From Pseudorasbora parva (lineage: Eukaryota > Chordata > Actinopteri > Cypriniformes > Gobionidae), in contig NC_090188.1 in the NCBI RefSeq assembly GCF_024679245.1, forward strand, positions 40,045,992-40,109,991: a DNA stretch of 64,000 nucleotides. Direction: 5' to 3'. This document shows, in pieces, positions 34,837-46,883 of the stretch. The position numbers were made by a program, and so were the translations under genes. Position 1 is the first letter of the stretch; every line of letters starts with the position of its first letter. Under the pieces are notes generated by a model. It saw nothing but the letters and a program-made list of their open reading frames with translations, was not told the DNA's origin and searched no databases.

Positions 34837-35096
34837 TTAAAGGGGAAGGTGTCAGGGTATTAAATGAAAGATGTGCTTCACTATCCAGCCCACTAGGGGG
34901 ACTCGGGGAGTTCTGTATGACAGAGATGTACAGGCGGGGGAGCAAAAATGGGTCCCTTATAAAAACATGCGTTGTTCCACAGCTCTTCAATAAACATCAG
35001 AAATACGATTAATACCTCCTTGCAAATGCATACTAGACACTTTTATGTATCAAAAACTCAGGGGAAAGTTGATTTCTCAATTCATGACCCCTTTAA
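34837..35096. mobile_element. TTAA-type element, shortened relative
   Basis: Bounded by TTAA at 34837-34840 and 35093-35096. The right end 'caattcatgacccctttaa' and the preceding 'tatcaaaaactcagggg' match the previous element; the interior ('cccactagggggactcgggg') differs. Confidence 0.6.
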
Positions 35097-35233
35097 AAAA
35101 ACAAGGTTGTACTATGTTGACTATGAAAGTCTGTAGACGGATTTTTATGTGAAGGACTCGGGATGGTTTTGCCGGGAAAGTCAAAAGGATGTGATGGTTA
35201 GTGGAGAGGGGTAAGATGAGGTGATTTTATTAG

Positions 35234-35371
35234 AGAAGAGAAGAGAAGAGAAGAGAAGAGAAGAGAAGAGAAGAGAAGAGAAGAGAAGAGAAGAGAAGAG
35301 AAGAGAAGAGAAGAGAAGAGAAGAGAAGAGAAGAGAAGAGAAGAGAAGAGAAGAGAAGAGAAGAGAAGAGA
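35234..35371. repeat. (GAGAA)n pentanucleotide repeat
   Basis: About 27 perfect copies of a five-base purine unit. The 62- and 79-codon frames over it are artefacts. Confidence 0.95.
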
Positions 35372-35439
35372 AATATGAAGTAATTTTAGGATGTTTGCTA
35401 TCATTTTAAATGACCAAATGGTTCTGAAAAGGGACAAAG

Positions 35440-36510
35440 GGTTCTAAAAATATGGCTTCTTATAAATAAACAAAAAGTGTTCCTGTGGCTCAATTTGCCC
35501 CAGGTTAGGGGTAAGTTTATCCAAGTCAGTGGGTAAGTTGCACCATCTGGGTGTAAACAGACCATCTGACTGAATCTGAAACAAACCCAGGTTAAAAAAG
35601 ATAATTTACCTCTTTTAAAAACACCTTCAATTATAAAATGTCCCCATCCTTTGTCATATTTATTTTCCTAAAGCTAACTTAAAACAACATAAAACCAACC
35701 AAATTAAGGCAAATTTTCATTTCTGAAACAATATATTAAACGCTAAAGTTGGAGCCTTCCCAAAAACAAACTGAGTTTGCTGAGTAAAACTAAATCAAAA
35801 TGCATGTAGAATGAATAAATACCATTGAAACTAATTACCAGTTCAGTCAAAAGGTTCTTGGCATCGTAGAGTTTCTACAATATTGAACATGTTTGGTAAT
35901 TAGGGACTAAGGGAGTAAGTGGAGAGACGTACAGTATATGATTAAGCATCTTCTGGGTCTTATCAGGGAAGGATTTGCTGTACTTGTTCATTGTTCCTAT
36001 CAAATTAACTTACATACCTGTTTTTAAGTTTAAGAAAATGATAAACTAAACCAATTGTGTAACATTACATTAAAATGATACCAGTTTATACTTCAGAAAT
36101 TTAACTGCAGCACCTTATGGTAGGGTAAGTTAAAACACTGGCTCAATTTACCCCACAGCTTTTGGCTCACTTTGCCCCATAGCTCCCATTTTGAATAAAA
36201 CTAGCCAATTCAGGCTAATATTTATTATCTAAATTATTTTCATGGTTTATTTCTAAATCACCAATATGGATCATAAATATTTTTAGACCTGGACACGTTT
36301 GCCTTGATGATCTTCATCATTACATCTGTTGTGCTAAAATCGTATTAAAGTTATTAAAATAAAATGGTGCCATCCACTCCTCCCGTATGATTCTCACAGT
36401 CAGAAAATGAGGGGAGGTTCCAAAATAAATATATGGTCACATGACAATAGGAGAGATTGGCCAAAATAAAAAGAGGTGGGTCAACTTACCCCATTCTTTT
36501 TTTTTTTTCT
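35440..36510. mobile_element. Possible non-autonomous element with 'ggggtaagtt' ends
   Basis: 'caatttgccccaggttaggg' near 35492 and 'gtgggtcaacttaccccatt' near 36477 are roughly inverted, and related 'gctcaatttaccccacagc' occurs internally. The interior is AT-rich and non-coding. Tentative. Confidence 0.35.
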
Positions 36511-36807
36511 TTTTTTTTTAAATGTTTATTTCGCAATAACTTGAGCTTGGGGAAGGGTCATTTGAATAATAATAAAACATATTATACTAAAAATAAAACT
36601 GACAAAATATAAAACTAATTCAAAATATTAGTAAAACTATAACAGTGTCTCAATTATATTACACTAACACTGGCTTGGGGAAGACAGTCATTATAAAAAA
36701 TTAAATTATTTTGTATTAAATTTATTTGACTTCCTGCCATGCTGTAGAAAGGGTCCAAATGACGCACTTACAGAAGTTATGTTTTATTATGGAGGGAAAT
36801 TCATGTG

Positions 36808-36809
<2 letters not shown>

Positions 36810-36862
<53 letters not shown>

Positions 36863-36871
36863 TCTCTCTTT

Positions 36872-36915
<44 letters not shown>

Positions 36916-36937
36916 CACATACACACTCTCTCTCTCT

Positions 36938-37018
<81 letters not shown>

Positions 37019-37151
37019 AAACAAACACACACATGTACACTCACACACTCTCAAACACACAAACACATTCACATGTACACTCACACACACTTACACACAA
37101 ACACACACATTCAAACACATACACATGCACACGCACACACACACACACACA

Positions 37152-37214
<63 letters not shown>

Positions 37215-37301
37215 AAACACACACACACACACACTCACATGTACACTCACACAAACTCACACACAAACACACACACACACACACACACACGCGCACACAC
37301 T

Positions 37302-37372
<71 letters not shown>

Positions 37373-37413
37373 TCACACTCACACACACATACACTCACTC
37401 ACACACACATACA

Positions 37414-37455
<42 letters not shown>

Positions 37456-37514
37456 TGTACACTCACACACACTCACACATTCAAACACACATTCAAACAC
37501 ACACCCACACAACA

Positions 37515-37560
<46 letters not shown>
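36810..37560. repeat. Compound (CA)n/(CT)n microsatellite
   Basis: About 750 bp of interrupted CA repeat with a 59-bp CT run at 37153-37211 and variant 'acactcaaacac' or 'acatgtacactc' modules. All long frames here (up to 350 codons) are repeat artefacts. Confidence 0.97.
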
Positions 37561-37561
<1 letters not shown>

Positions 37562-37565
<4 letters not shown>

Positions 37566-37812
37566 GGCGCAGGGATCCCGCTGGGCAGAAGCGCCACTCT
37601 CTCTCCAGGGGAAGGCGGCCCTCAGCGCGGGGCCTCTTTATCATGCAGCCGCCGGCCCCTGGCCTTGGGAACTGACTCGCAGCAGTGTGCACATCTATGG
37701 GTTTGGCTCGGGGCCGGAGGCCGCCTTTGTCTCCCCTGCAGACAGAGATGCCGACTGGGAAGTGCATGTCATCGCTGAGTTACAGAGGCAGCCAACCTTC
37801 AAAACACCCTGA
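37562..37812 (+). other. Candidate 3'-terminal coding exon, unidentified
   Basis: Directly after the CA tract a CAG (37562-37565) could be a splice acceptor. The following 250 bp are GC-rich, unlike everything around, and one plus frame is open to TGA at about 37810-37812, ending with HIYGFGSGPEAAF and DADWEVHVIAELQRQ. The following 500 bp look like a 3' untranslated region. The HIYGFG and DADWEVHVI pieces faintly recall sialyltransferase C-termini, but the match is too short to name it. No upstream exon was found, so it may be a pseudo-exon or chance. Confidence 0.3.
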
Positions 37813-38375
37813 AATTTTAAGCACAACTGCATCATGGGACATCTACTAAGGTCTGTGGCCCACAGTGGCCCTTTGAACAGGAATGGTTATGAACCCTCAC
37901 CCTTCTTTAAGAGGAAAAGAGAGGACATCATCTCCCTTTGACAGGACATTAACTAAACCACGCCGTGGACAAGGACATGGAGCTCACCAAAACAGCTCAC
38001 AAAGTCACAAAGCAAGCCTATTTTACAGGGTTATATTCAGGATTATCAATCACATTTAACCTACGAATTATCATCATCACAATGTGTCCAAACCTTGTTG
38101 AATTATTATAATTTATTTATTTTGCCACACAATTCTCAATATGATTATCGGTAATAAACAGTAATTTGTGTTTAAGTCAGCCAGTTAAAAAAATATATAT
38201 ACCATGATGTAAAAATACTTTAAATAATTATATATCACTATTTTATCATTATACTAACGAATGACTCTTTAGGTTGATATTCTCATTCTAGGATATGTTA
38301 TTTAATTATATTAATATTATATTGACCCCTCCTGTGAGTGCACAGAGAGTTGGAATTGTTGTTCTTATGAAATAT
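37813..38375. other. No identified gene
   Basis: AT-rich towards the right; possible 3' untranslated sequence of the candidate exon at 37562-37812. Nothing else is visible. Confidence 0.3.
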
Positions 38376-40195
38376 TACACTCTATAGCCAAAAGTATTGG
38401 GACACCAGTCCAAATCATTGAGTTCAGGTGTTTAATCACTTCATGGCCACAGGTGTATAGATCGAGCACTAGGCCTGCAGACGCTTCTACACACATTAGT
38501 GAAAGAATGGGTCGCTCTCAGGAGCTCAGTGAACTCAAGCGTGATAGGTTGCCACCTGTGCAATAAGTCCATTCGTGAAATGTCCTCACTACTAAATATT
38601 CTACGGTCGACTGTTAGTGGGATTATAACCAAGTGGAAATAATTGGGAACAGCTGCACCTCAGTCATGAAGTGATAGGCCACATAAAATCACAGAGCGGG
38701 GTCAGCGCATGCTGAGGCACACAGTGCGTAGACATCGCCAACTTTCTGCAGAGTCAATAGCTCTAGACCTCCAAACTTCCTGTGTCCTCCAGAGGAGCTC
38801 AAGAACAGCGTAGAGAGCTTTATGGAATGGGTTTCCATGGCCGAGCAGCTCATCCAAGCCATACATCACCAAGTGCAATGCAAAGCGTGAATGCAGTGGA
38901 GTAAAGCAGCCGCCACTGGACTCTAGAGCTGAGACGTGTTCTCTGGAGAGACCAATCCCATTGACGAATCTGGGTTTGGCGGTTGCCAAAGAATGTGACT
39001 TGCCTGACTGCATTGTGCCAAGTGTCAAATGACATTTCGGATCATTTCATGCTCCCAACTTTTTATGGGAACAGTTTGGGGATGGTCCCTTCCTGTTCCA
39101 ACGTGACTGCACTCCAGTGCACAAAGCGTCGGTCCATAAAGACATGGATGAGTGAGTTTGGTGTGGAGGAACTTGACTGGCCTGCACAGAGTCCTGAGCT
39201 CAACCATTTAGATCACCTATGGGAGGAATTCGAGTGGAGACTGAGAGCCAGGCCTTCTCGTCCAACATCAGGGCCTGACCTCACAAATGAGCTTCTAGAA
39301 GAATGGTCACAAATTCCCATAAACACTGTAATATGCAGTAAATGGTTCAGTCCAGGTCACCCATATACAGTTTGTGTAGTTGGTATGAACCGTGAATGTA
39401 CGGCGCAGGTGATAACGATGGAACAGGTGAACACGCATGAATAAAGAGAAGTTCAACACATTGAACTTTGTGTACGTGACTTTATGGAGTTAATTGTTAA
39501 TTGTTCAACAAAGTATACAACAAAAACACTCCTAAACCTTGTGGAAAGCCTTCCCAGAAGAGTTGAAGCTGTTAGAGCTGCAAAGGGTGGGCCGACTCCA
39601 TATTAAACCCTACGGATTAAAGGACAACTCCGTTGAGAAGTGACCCTAGGGGTAATTAACAGATGGCTACCAAGTAGATCGTTCTCTGGGGTGCATGAAA
39701 GTCGAACGTAAAGAGTTTTATCTCTAAAAACAGATTAGCTTATAACGCTTGTCTATGGGGCAACGGGTAAGTGAAATTAAATCGCTAGTTAATACCACTA
39801 ACAAGGCTCAGAATAGCCTCACACTAACACACTAGCATAATGAGGGTCCCTACATGCAAACCGAAGCATTGAGAACTTTGTAAGTGAACAAACAGTTTAA
39901 TAAGAAGATACTTTATAAAGACAGTGCATATGAAGAGTTTATAAAGGCAGTTCACGGACAGGCGCCATCTTGGAAAACAGTCTCGACTCGTCAAGCCACG
40001 AACGCTGTGCTAAGTGATGAACTGTGACATGGAATCTCATATGTGCTGTTTCCGGGAAGAAAGCACTAAACGCAGTAGAGAAAATAAATAAATACAAATA
40101 AAAATGTCCATATTTTTACATTTCACAAACTTAATTCCTATTGACCAGCTCACTTAGAACAGCGATTGTCGCAAAACTTTTGGCAATATAGTGTA
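38376..40195 (+). mobile_element. Decayed Tc1-like element with two later insertions
   Basis: Ends 'tacactctatagccaaaagt' and 'acttttggcaatatagtgta' are inverted repeats at TA. The relic plus-strand transposase includes RSQELSELKRDRL (38515), several stops, and a late part at 38983-39444 with LDWPAQSPELNHLDHLWEEF, where the expected catalytic Glu of 'NPIE' is replaced (NHLD). A 196-bp insert at 39328-39523 is flanked by AAACACT on both sides. A second insert begins at TTAA (39614-39617, 'ttaaaggacaactccg') and fills most of the sequence to about 40130. Confidence 0.75.
39328..39523. mobile_element. 196-bp insertion with 7-bp target duplication
   Basis: AAACACT at 39321-39327 is repeated at 39524-39530. 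The insert begins 'gtaatatgcagtaaatgg' and contains AATAAA followed by 'gagaagttcaacaca', which looks like the polyadenylation region of a solo LTR or retroposon. Type not certain. Confidence 0.5.
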
Positions 40196-40827
40196 TTTCT
40201 GTATTTTGATGTATTCTAGAATTGCGAAGTACAAATGTACTGGTGTTCTAGTGACGAAGCGTCCGTGGCCCGTCCTGATGAAGAGGATCCTGTGAATGTC
40301 CTGCACACTCTAAAGCACAGGTAGACTTGAGAAAGTGGAGAAGACAAGAGCGGGTCTGGATGAATGTCACTCAGCGCTTTAAACTCAGCAGGGACTCTCA
40401 GTGTCATGTTATGTGTGACATGTATTCAACAACTCCTTTCTACATGACAGAAAAGAATTGTGCTAGGCCAGCCCTGCGACTAAAGCGTATGAAATTGCAT
40501 TATTATAAAACGTATTTCTAAAGCCTTGAGGAGGTCGCCTCACATTGACCGTGCAGTCGAGGTCAGTGGAGCATCAGCGGCGTTTATGTGAGGAGAGAAA
40601 GAAAACACTTCAGGATTATTTTATTCATTCAGGTATTTGGTGAGAAAAAAAGTTGTTTGTAATATTATTATTCAAAAGTTATAATAAAAAAAAAAATCTA
40701 CTGACACTCTGACCCTATAAACACAAAGAAAAAATATATATAACTGATATTTTGCTTAGACTAGGATAATTTTTTTATACTATAAAAAAATGTACCTGTT
40801 CGCGACTATTTTATTTGTATTTTTTCC
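40196..40827. other. No identified gene; one possible short exon
   Basis: At 40250-40321 a plus frame EASVARPDEEDPVNVLHTL is bounded by an AG acceptor-like 'gttctag' and a 'cacag/gtagac' donor-like site. It is only 72 bp and unrecognised. Confidence 0.2.
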
Positions 40828-41060
40828 GCTCTGGTACTATTTTCACAAGTACAGTGTACATTTTCAAAACTCATAGTGCTAATATCACAACAGATCATCA
40901 AAAGTGCACGTTTTTCAGCTATTTTTCAATGATTCAATACAATACACAAAACCACAGCATATCCTTTTCACTACACAAAAAAAGTTTTTCATTCACAGTA
41001 AATGCCTTTCATAAAGCACTTACGATCAAACTTTTGATTTGCATCTTTTCTTGTTCAATA
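40828..41060 (+). mobile_element. End fragment of the 29-33.6 kb element family
   Basis: 'ctggtactattttcacaagt' followed by 'ctcatagtgctaatatcaca' and 'ccttttcactacacaaaa' matches the complement of 33340-33560. It is a detached right end in opposite orientation. Confidence 0.7.
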
Positions 41061-42154
41061 ACTGTAATTAATTTAATTTTACAGTAAAATCCATTTATAT
41101 TTACAGTTTTTGGACATGAAAAAGAACAATTCATTGTTTAATTTACAGTGAAAAATCTTAAATTCACATCCCCAGAATTCCCTCCGTGACACTTTTCATT
41201 GAAATAACTTTTAACTATTTTTTAATCAGTTCTGTACATTAGGGTTTTATGTTACATTTAATGTTGTTAAATGAATGTTTACTGCATTTTATTGAAGTTT
41301 CACAAACTAATTTCGGGAGAAGCACGCGCAGACAATTAAATCTAACAAAACACAGGTGGAGCAGGCTCAGATTATTAACCCAATTGGAACACAAGAGGAG
41401 CACATTAAACTAATCAGTTAATCAATGATAGGAGGTGTATATAGACAGCCGATTTACCTTCCTGTCATTGACAGTTTCTCAGCATCCCACCACCACCCCT
41501 TCTCCGCACTTACTTAAATCAACTGCTATAAATATCAAAACAAAGCACAAATTGCAATCTAGTTCTAAACTATCCATGTTGGGGGGGGGGGATACTCTGG
41601 GTTCGGGCAAATTTTCCGAGCCCGGAGCCCTCCCCGGACAGCACGCCAAATACGCATAATCTTTACTCTATTTAATTGATGTAAGTGTGAACTCGTGAAT
41701 AATTCCATGTGTGTTACCATGATGGTGTTTAGTGTTTGTGAAAGAAACCTTCCCTATATTACAGTTTTTCTCGATTGCTTAAACACATTTCTTGAAACTA
41801 TGCCTCATATTCTCAAAACTATAAACACAAATCCATAACGTCTCACCCAGTTTCCCAAACAACCTATTTTCAGGTCAAAATGATGCTCTAAACTCAAAAC
41901 CATTCACTCTTGCTGAAAAACCAAACTTTGCCCTCAGACAGGACACACAAGCCCTCAAAATCACACACACTACAACATAGTCTAACACACTGGTGCAATA
42001 AATTCAAAACAACATTTCCAAAACTGGTAAGTTATGTTACTTGTGGTTCCCCTCCTCACAAACCTTTTCACATGATGAACAAAAGACACAACCAATGGAT
42101 ACATTGGCACATTTTTATTCATTCATTCATACTACACGGTACAAAAAAAAAAAA

Positions 42155-42776
42155 AAAAAAAATTGTATTCCGCCTCAGCCTCCCGTCTTTGGTCTGGGTC
42201 AGGCCAGAGAATCTCATCCACATCACAGGCTATATTAGCCCTAGCCTGGCAGCGGGGGTAAAATCCTCTTGCATGCCTGATCCACCCCTGGCACGCATCT
42301 ACTGACACATGGCTTGGACGAGGTGAACAAGCATATAAGGTTCTCGATCATACACTTTCCACTAGTGCTGTAGTCAAGACCACCTAAACCGAGACCAAGA
42401 CCAAGACTTTGAAGGGCCGAGACAAGGACCAAGACCAAGACTTTGAAGGGCCGAGATCGAGTCAAGATCAAGACCAGTGCATGTCCCGACACTTACAGTA
42501 TGATAAAATGTGGAATATGCATATGATTGGCACTTTTCTCGTATAATCAACTAAACTGGCTCTAATTTCATCCGAGACTGCTTGTCTTCCTCCTCCTCCT
42601 CCTCCTCCTTCACCACATCCTCTTCCTCTCCCTCCTCCTTCACCACGTCCTCTTCCTCTCCCTCTCCCTCTCCCTCCTCCTTCACCACGTCCTCTTCCTC
42701 CTCCTTCAGCACCCACGTCCTCTTCCTCTCCCTCCTTGAACTTTTCCTTCATTTCTTTGTGGATCCATTGTTCCAA
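42155..42776 (-). pseudogene. Deleted IS630-like transposase with RG-rich N-terminus
   Basis: The minus frame 42468-42776 starts MEQWIHKEMKEKFKEGEEED, continues into Gly/Arg repeats (RGRGEGGGRGRG), and then GGRQAVSDEIRASLVDY, the start of the helix-turn-helix region equivalent to RTVVSNEVRA at 30.9 kb. The centre is gone. At 42170-42375 the C-terminus resumes in pieces: WKVYDREPYMLVHLVQAM and, in another frame, ANIACDVDEILWPDPDQRR. It is useful because it shows the ancestral short form of the RG domain. Confidence 0.8.
42362..42490. repeat. 'gagaccaagaccaagac' repeat fragment
   Basis: Begins 'agtgctgtagtcaagaccac' and contains two 'ccaagactttgaagggccga' repeats. Related to the larger array at 56145-57175 on the opposite strand. 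It lies within the deleted part of the transposase at 41.8-43.1 kb. Confidence 0.6.
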
Positions 42777-43190
42777 AGCTCAAATGAACTGACTCTGGCA
42801 ATTTTATGTATCTTGAAAGTTCTGATTGATGTGTGTTAAATTTTGACTTTTAGTGTTTTCACCTGGGTAATTGTGTGCTAATTGAGCTGAAACTATGCTG
42901 ACTTGAGTGAACAATATTGAATGCTAGTGCTTTCTAAATGACCACATGGTCTAGGCAATGAGAAATTAAGGGATTTGTGTGTAGAGTTTTGCAGTGACAG
43001 TTCAACAAATCTGACTTATGTGTCAAAACAGGGAATAGTGTTTATAGTTTAGTGAAATGGGTGTGCTTTTTGATAAATGGCGTCATGGTTTTGAAATTTT
43101 AGTTCAAAAGCCTGGTTATAGTGTTTAAGCAATCGAGAAAAACTGTAAAGCTGTTTGTGAGGAGCTTTGATTCGTCATGTGACTCTCATC

Positions 43191-43917
43191 CATGGGCGTC
43201 GGAAGCAAATAAAAAGTGGGTGGGTCAGTAAGGCAAAATAGGATAGGTGGGGAAATTGTTTTGTGGAGGGTCTGGGGGTTCTCCCTCAGGAAAAAAATGA
43301 TTTCATAGATGTGATTTCCTGTATTATGGTGCGTTTGGGGCCATATCCCTTTCCTATACCAAAAAAAGACCTCAAAGCAGTCAATACCAATAGTCTAATA
43401 AAAAGGCTATATTCATTTAACTGCCATAGAAATCAACAGTGTCACAGATAATGATAATGAACAAGTTGCATGTTTTTATGCTCCGTGTCCAGACAGAAAA
43501 AGTGCCATTTACTAAACGATTGATTGGGCCAGACAAAATTACAGAAATCACCAAATTATTTACCGTGTCTATAGAGTAGGGGTAAGTGACGCATGGCATC
43601 AAGTTTTGACGCAAATCAGGCATAGGTTTGAATCCGCCTTTTGCCACACTCGCTCTACTCCCTTTCCCCATCACATATCAGATCGGAAAGGTATTTATTT
43701 TCAATAAAAAAAAGAGAAAATATTAGAAAAGGGGAAATAAAGCGTTTAACATACGTGTTTAATAATACGTTTCTTAATAAGTTTCTCGGTTAAGTGGTAG
43801 TCAATGTAAACAGACGTGCTGAATTAGAGACGATAGGAGTGAGTGGGTCCAATATCATTGATCTTAAAAAGTGGGTGGGTTGTCCCACACACACACACAA
43901 TGGTTCCGACGCCCATG
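43191..43917. mobile_element. hAT-like non-autonomous element
   Basis: Terminal inverted repeats CATGGGCGTCGGAAGC and GGTTCCGACGCCCATG. The 8 bp outside (CTCTCATC at 43183-43190, TTCTCATC at 43918-43925) match at 7 of 8 positions, the duplication length of hAT transposons. Sub-terminal 'aaaagtgggtgggt' occurs near both ends. No transposase. Confidence 0.75.
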
Positions 43918-44169
43918 TTCTCATCGCCACTGTGATTGGTGGTTGTCAGCATAACAGATATTAGTAGTTCAATAGGTTAGTATTTTAATATTATTTCAGT
44001 CAATGAAACATGTTTTTTTACCAATCATTTAACATAAAGTATGGTTTTGTAAACTAAGTGCTGTCCTTTAAAACTTAAAATGTTTGTACCGTATTTTATT
44101 ACGGTAAAGTTATGGCAACCACAGCTGCCATTTTTAATCGCAAATTTTACAGGGATTTTTTTTCTGTTT

Positions 44170-44825
44170 ATTTTTTTTAATTTTGGTACTATTTTCACAA
44201 CTTAGGTGTACTCTTAGAACAAAAATCCAAACTGATTTGTAACAGCTTGTCATTCTGTCAAAACCTGATCTCATGCCTTCATTCAGTTGCACATATTTTC
44301 AGTCCACATAATCATTGTTTCAAACATCAGATTATTTTAATATGTAATGAGAACATTTCGTTTAATCACTGAGACAAAACAGTTTGATCTTCTTTCACTT
44401 TAGTACTTGTAACAATGAGTTCATTCAACAGCAAAAAAACAAGATACATGTTTCAAATCCTCCTCATTGCTGAAATCTACAGTAACAGATGCCACATAAG
44501 AAAATATGCTTATACCTAACTTATGTAATTGAATCCATAATATTTGTAATAGTATCTATTCAGTGTGTTATCTATATAATCATATGACTGAATCTGAATC
44601 AGTAGGCCTACTCTAGTGACTTTTATAAAGGTGAGTTCATGCGGTGTCTCTACCATGGTAATCTGTTTATCACATGGCATACTGTACATGTATTTGATAC
44701 CATCCGCCTCCCTTCTTCTTGCATTTCTGATCAGGCTGATGTTACACCATCATTGATTTATTTCCTTTCCCTTGTACTCTATTCTCCTCTATCCTCAAAT
44801 TTCAAATCTTTCTGTCCCACCTATA

Positions 44826-44902
<77 letters not shown>

Positions 44903-45425
44903 TTGTACATTTGAAAAAAATGTCTCCGCAAGGACAAGGATTTAGGATATTGCCATCTTTATGGGGACAAGTTTACCAGGCCACACACACACATAGTGGT
45001 TATAATCTATTAATGTAAAAATAATGCATTACATAATGTTAACCATATCGGAAATTGCAAACAAAGTAGAAACTTTCTATATAATCAATATCTATAGATA
45101 TATTGTGGTGTACCAAATGAACCATTAACCATCAGTTAAAGGAAATAATAGACAAATGTATTAAAATGAACGAGAAGAGATGCAGATCAAAAGTTTGATA
45201 GTAAGAGATTTATGAAAGGCAGTTACGGTGAATGAATCATTTATAAAGATTTACAAAGATTGAGACACTAATTGTGAAAAGGATACGTTGTGGTTTTGTG
45301 TAGTGTACGAACACAATTGAAAATATGCTGAAATCTTTAAAAAAGGTGAACATTTGATGACCGGTTGGTATATTAGCACTATGAGTTGTGAAAATATACA
45401 CCCTGCCTCTGAATATAGTACCAAT
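44170..45425 (-). mobile_element. Non-autonomous relative of the 29-33.6 kb element
   Basis: The left ~300 bp ('ttttggtactattttcacaa', 'taacagcttgtcattctgtc', 'gatcttctttcactttagta') match 29050-29340. The right ~280 bp ('aacgagaagagatgcagatc', 'aaggatacgttgtggttttg', 'ctatgagttgtgaaaatata') match 33330-33550. The transposase and the minisatellite are replaced by unrelated DNA with a CA tract. Confidence 0.75.
44828..44900. repeat. (CA)n microsatellite
   Basis: About 72 bp of pure CA repeats, inside the non-autonomous element. Confidence 0.97.
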
Positions 45426-45452
45426 TGGAAAAAAAACTAAGTATAAATCCTG

Positions 45453-45850
<398 letters not shown>

Positions 45851-46150
45851 TCTTAAATTTTTTTTTACATTTTATGATAAATTATTTCAATTGTAAAGTA
45901 TTTGCATTATTGTAATATTTGTTCTATTGCCTTTAACTGATGCTGACGTTTAGTATATATTGAGAATAATAGTAAAAACAAAATAACTTACAATATAATA
46001 TTTGTGGGAAATATGATAATCATGAAGGTTTAAAAAATATGCTTGATTTTTTTTCTATTAAAAAAATGCCACTTTAAATACGACGACAATGAGCTGTTTG
46101 GTGCAGAAAACGAAGATTAAATCAATGATCAAATAAGTGAGAATACATTT

Positions 46151-46657
46151 TACAGTTGTTTTTTTGTTTGTTTTTTAATTGCTATCAAGCATTGTTCAAT
46201 ACTGAAACCATATTTTAAAAACTCTTCATACAGTCTGCTTTGCCAAGATTAATTTTGGACAAACATTTAATCTAACCACCAAAACTCACTCAGACCAACA
46301 AAACACTTACATACATACATGTCTGAAATATAAGATAGTTCCACCAATCACTGGCAACACATTCTCATTCAGAAAACATGCATGCCACTCATAACACACT
46401 GCCCTAAAAAACACCAGCAACTGGGGCATTAATATGACCTTTTTTTTTTATGTGAATTTTCACATAAACAGTATTTCATTATAGAATAACAGATTTTTTT
46501 TATTTATTGAATCTACTACTAAAGAATATGTATGTAACAAGAATGAATCAGAATGAATTAGTTTTCTTTGAACATAGTACTTTATTTGTGAAAATACACA
46601 TCAACAACACCTGTAGTCTAATCACTTCTATATTTCAAAGGAATAGCTGCAGAAAAA

Positions 46658-46700
<43 letters not shown>

Positions 46701-46883
46701 TGGAGTATGAGTGACAAGTGTTTGTGGATTTTGAAAAATGTGGGGATTGAATGCATTTTGTCTGAAAAAAAAAATGTATTCAGTTTGGTCTGTATACACT
46801 TGTGTGACGCTAAATGTGTTCGAGTTGTGAACATGTGTTTTCAGTATTGAACAATGCTTGTTAGCGACTGAAAAAAAACTGTA
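46151..46883. mobile_element. Non-autonomous IS630/mariner-type element
   Basis: Inverted ends starting TACAGTT and ending AACTGTA share 'caagcattgttcaatactga' and its complement, giving a ~55-bp terminal repeat with TA at the edges. The terminal motif resembles that of the element at 41760. The interior is AT-rich with a 32-bp T tract at 46662-46699; no coding sequence. Confidence 0.7.

Larger units (their letters stand above)
41760..43147 (-). mobile_element. Second IS630-like element, internally deleted
   Basis: Inverted ends TACAGTTTTTCTCGATTGCT (41760) and AGCAATCGAGAAAAACTGTA (to 43147), with TA at both outer edges. It contains the two ends of a minus-strand transposase (42155-42776) and, between them, a GACCAAGAC-type repeat. 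1.39 kb; not autonomous. Confidence 0.8.

Noticed and set aside
36726..37812. Histidine/threonine-rich proteins of 200-350 codons
   Set aside because: Translations of CA repeats. Only the last ~80 codons, after the repeat, could be coding.
42582..42839. Serine-rich 85-codon plus-strand protein
   Set aside because: Complement of the RG-coding N-terminus of the IS630-like transposase.
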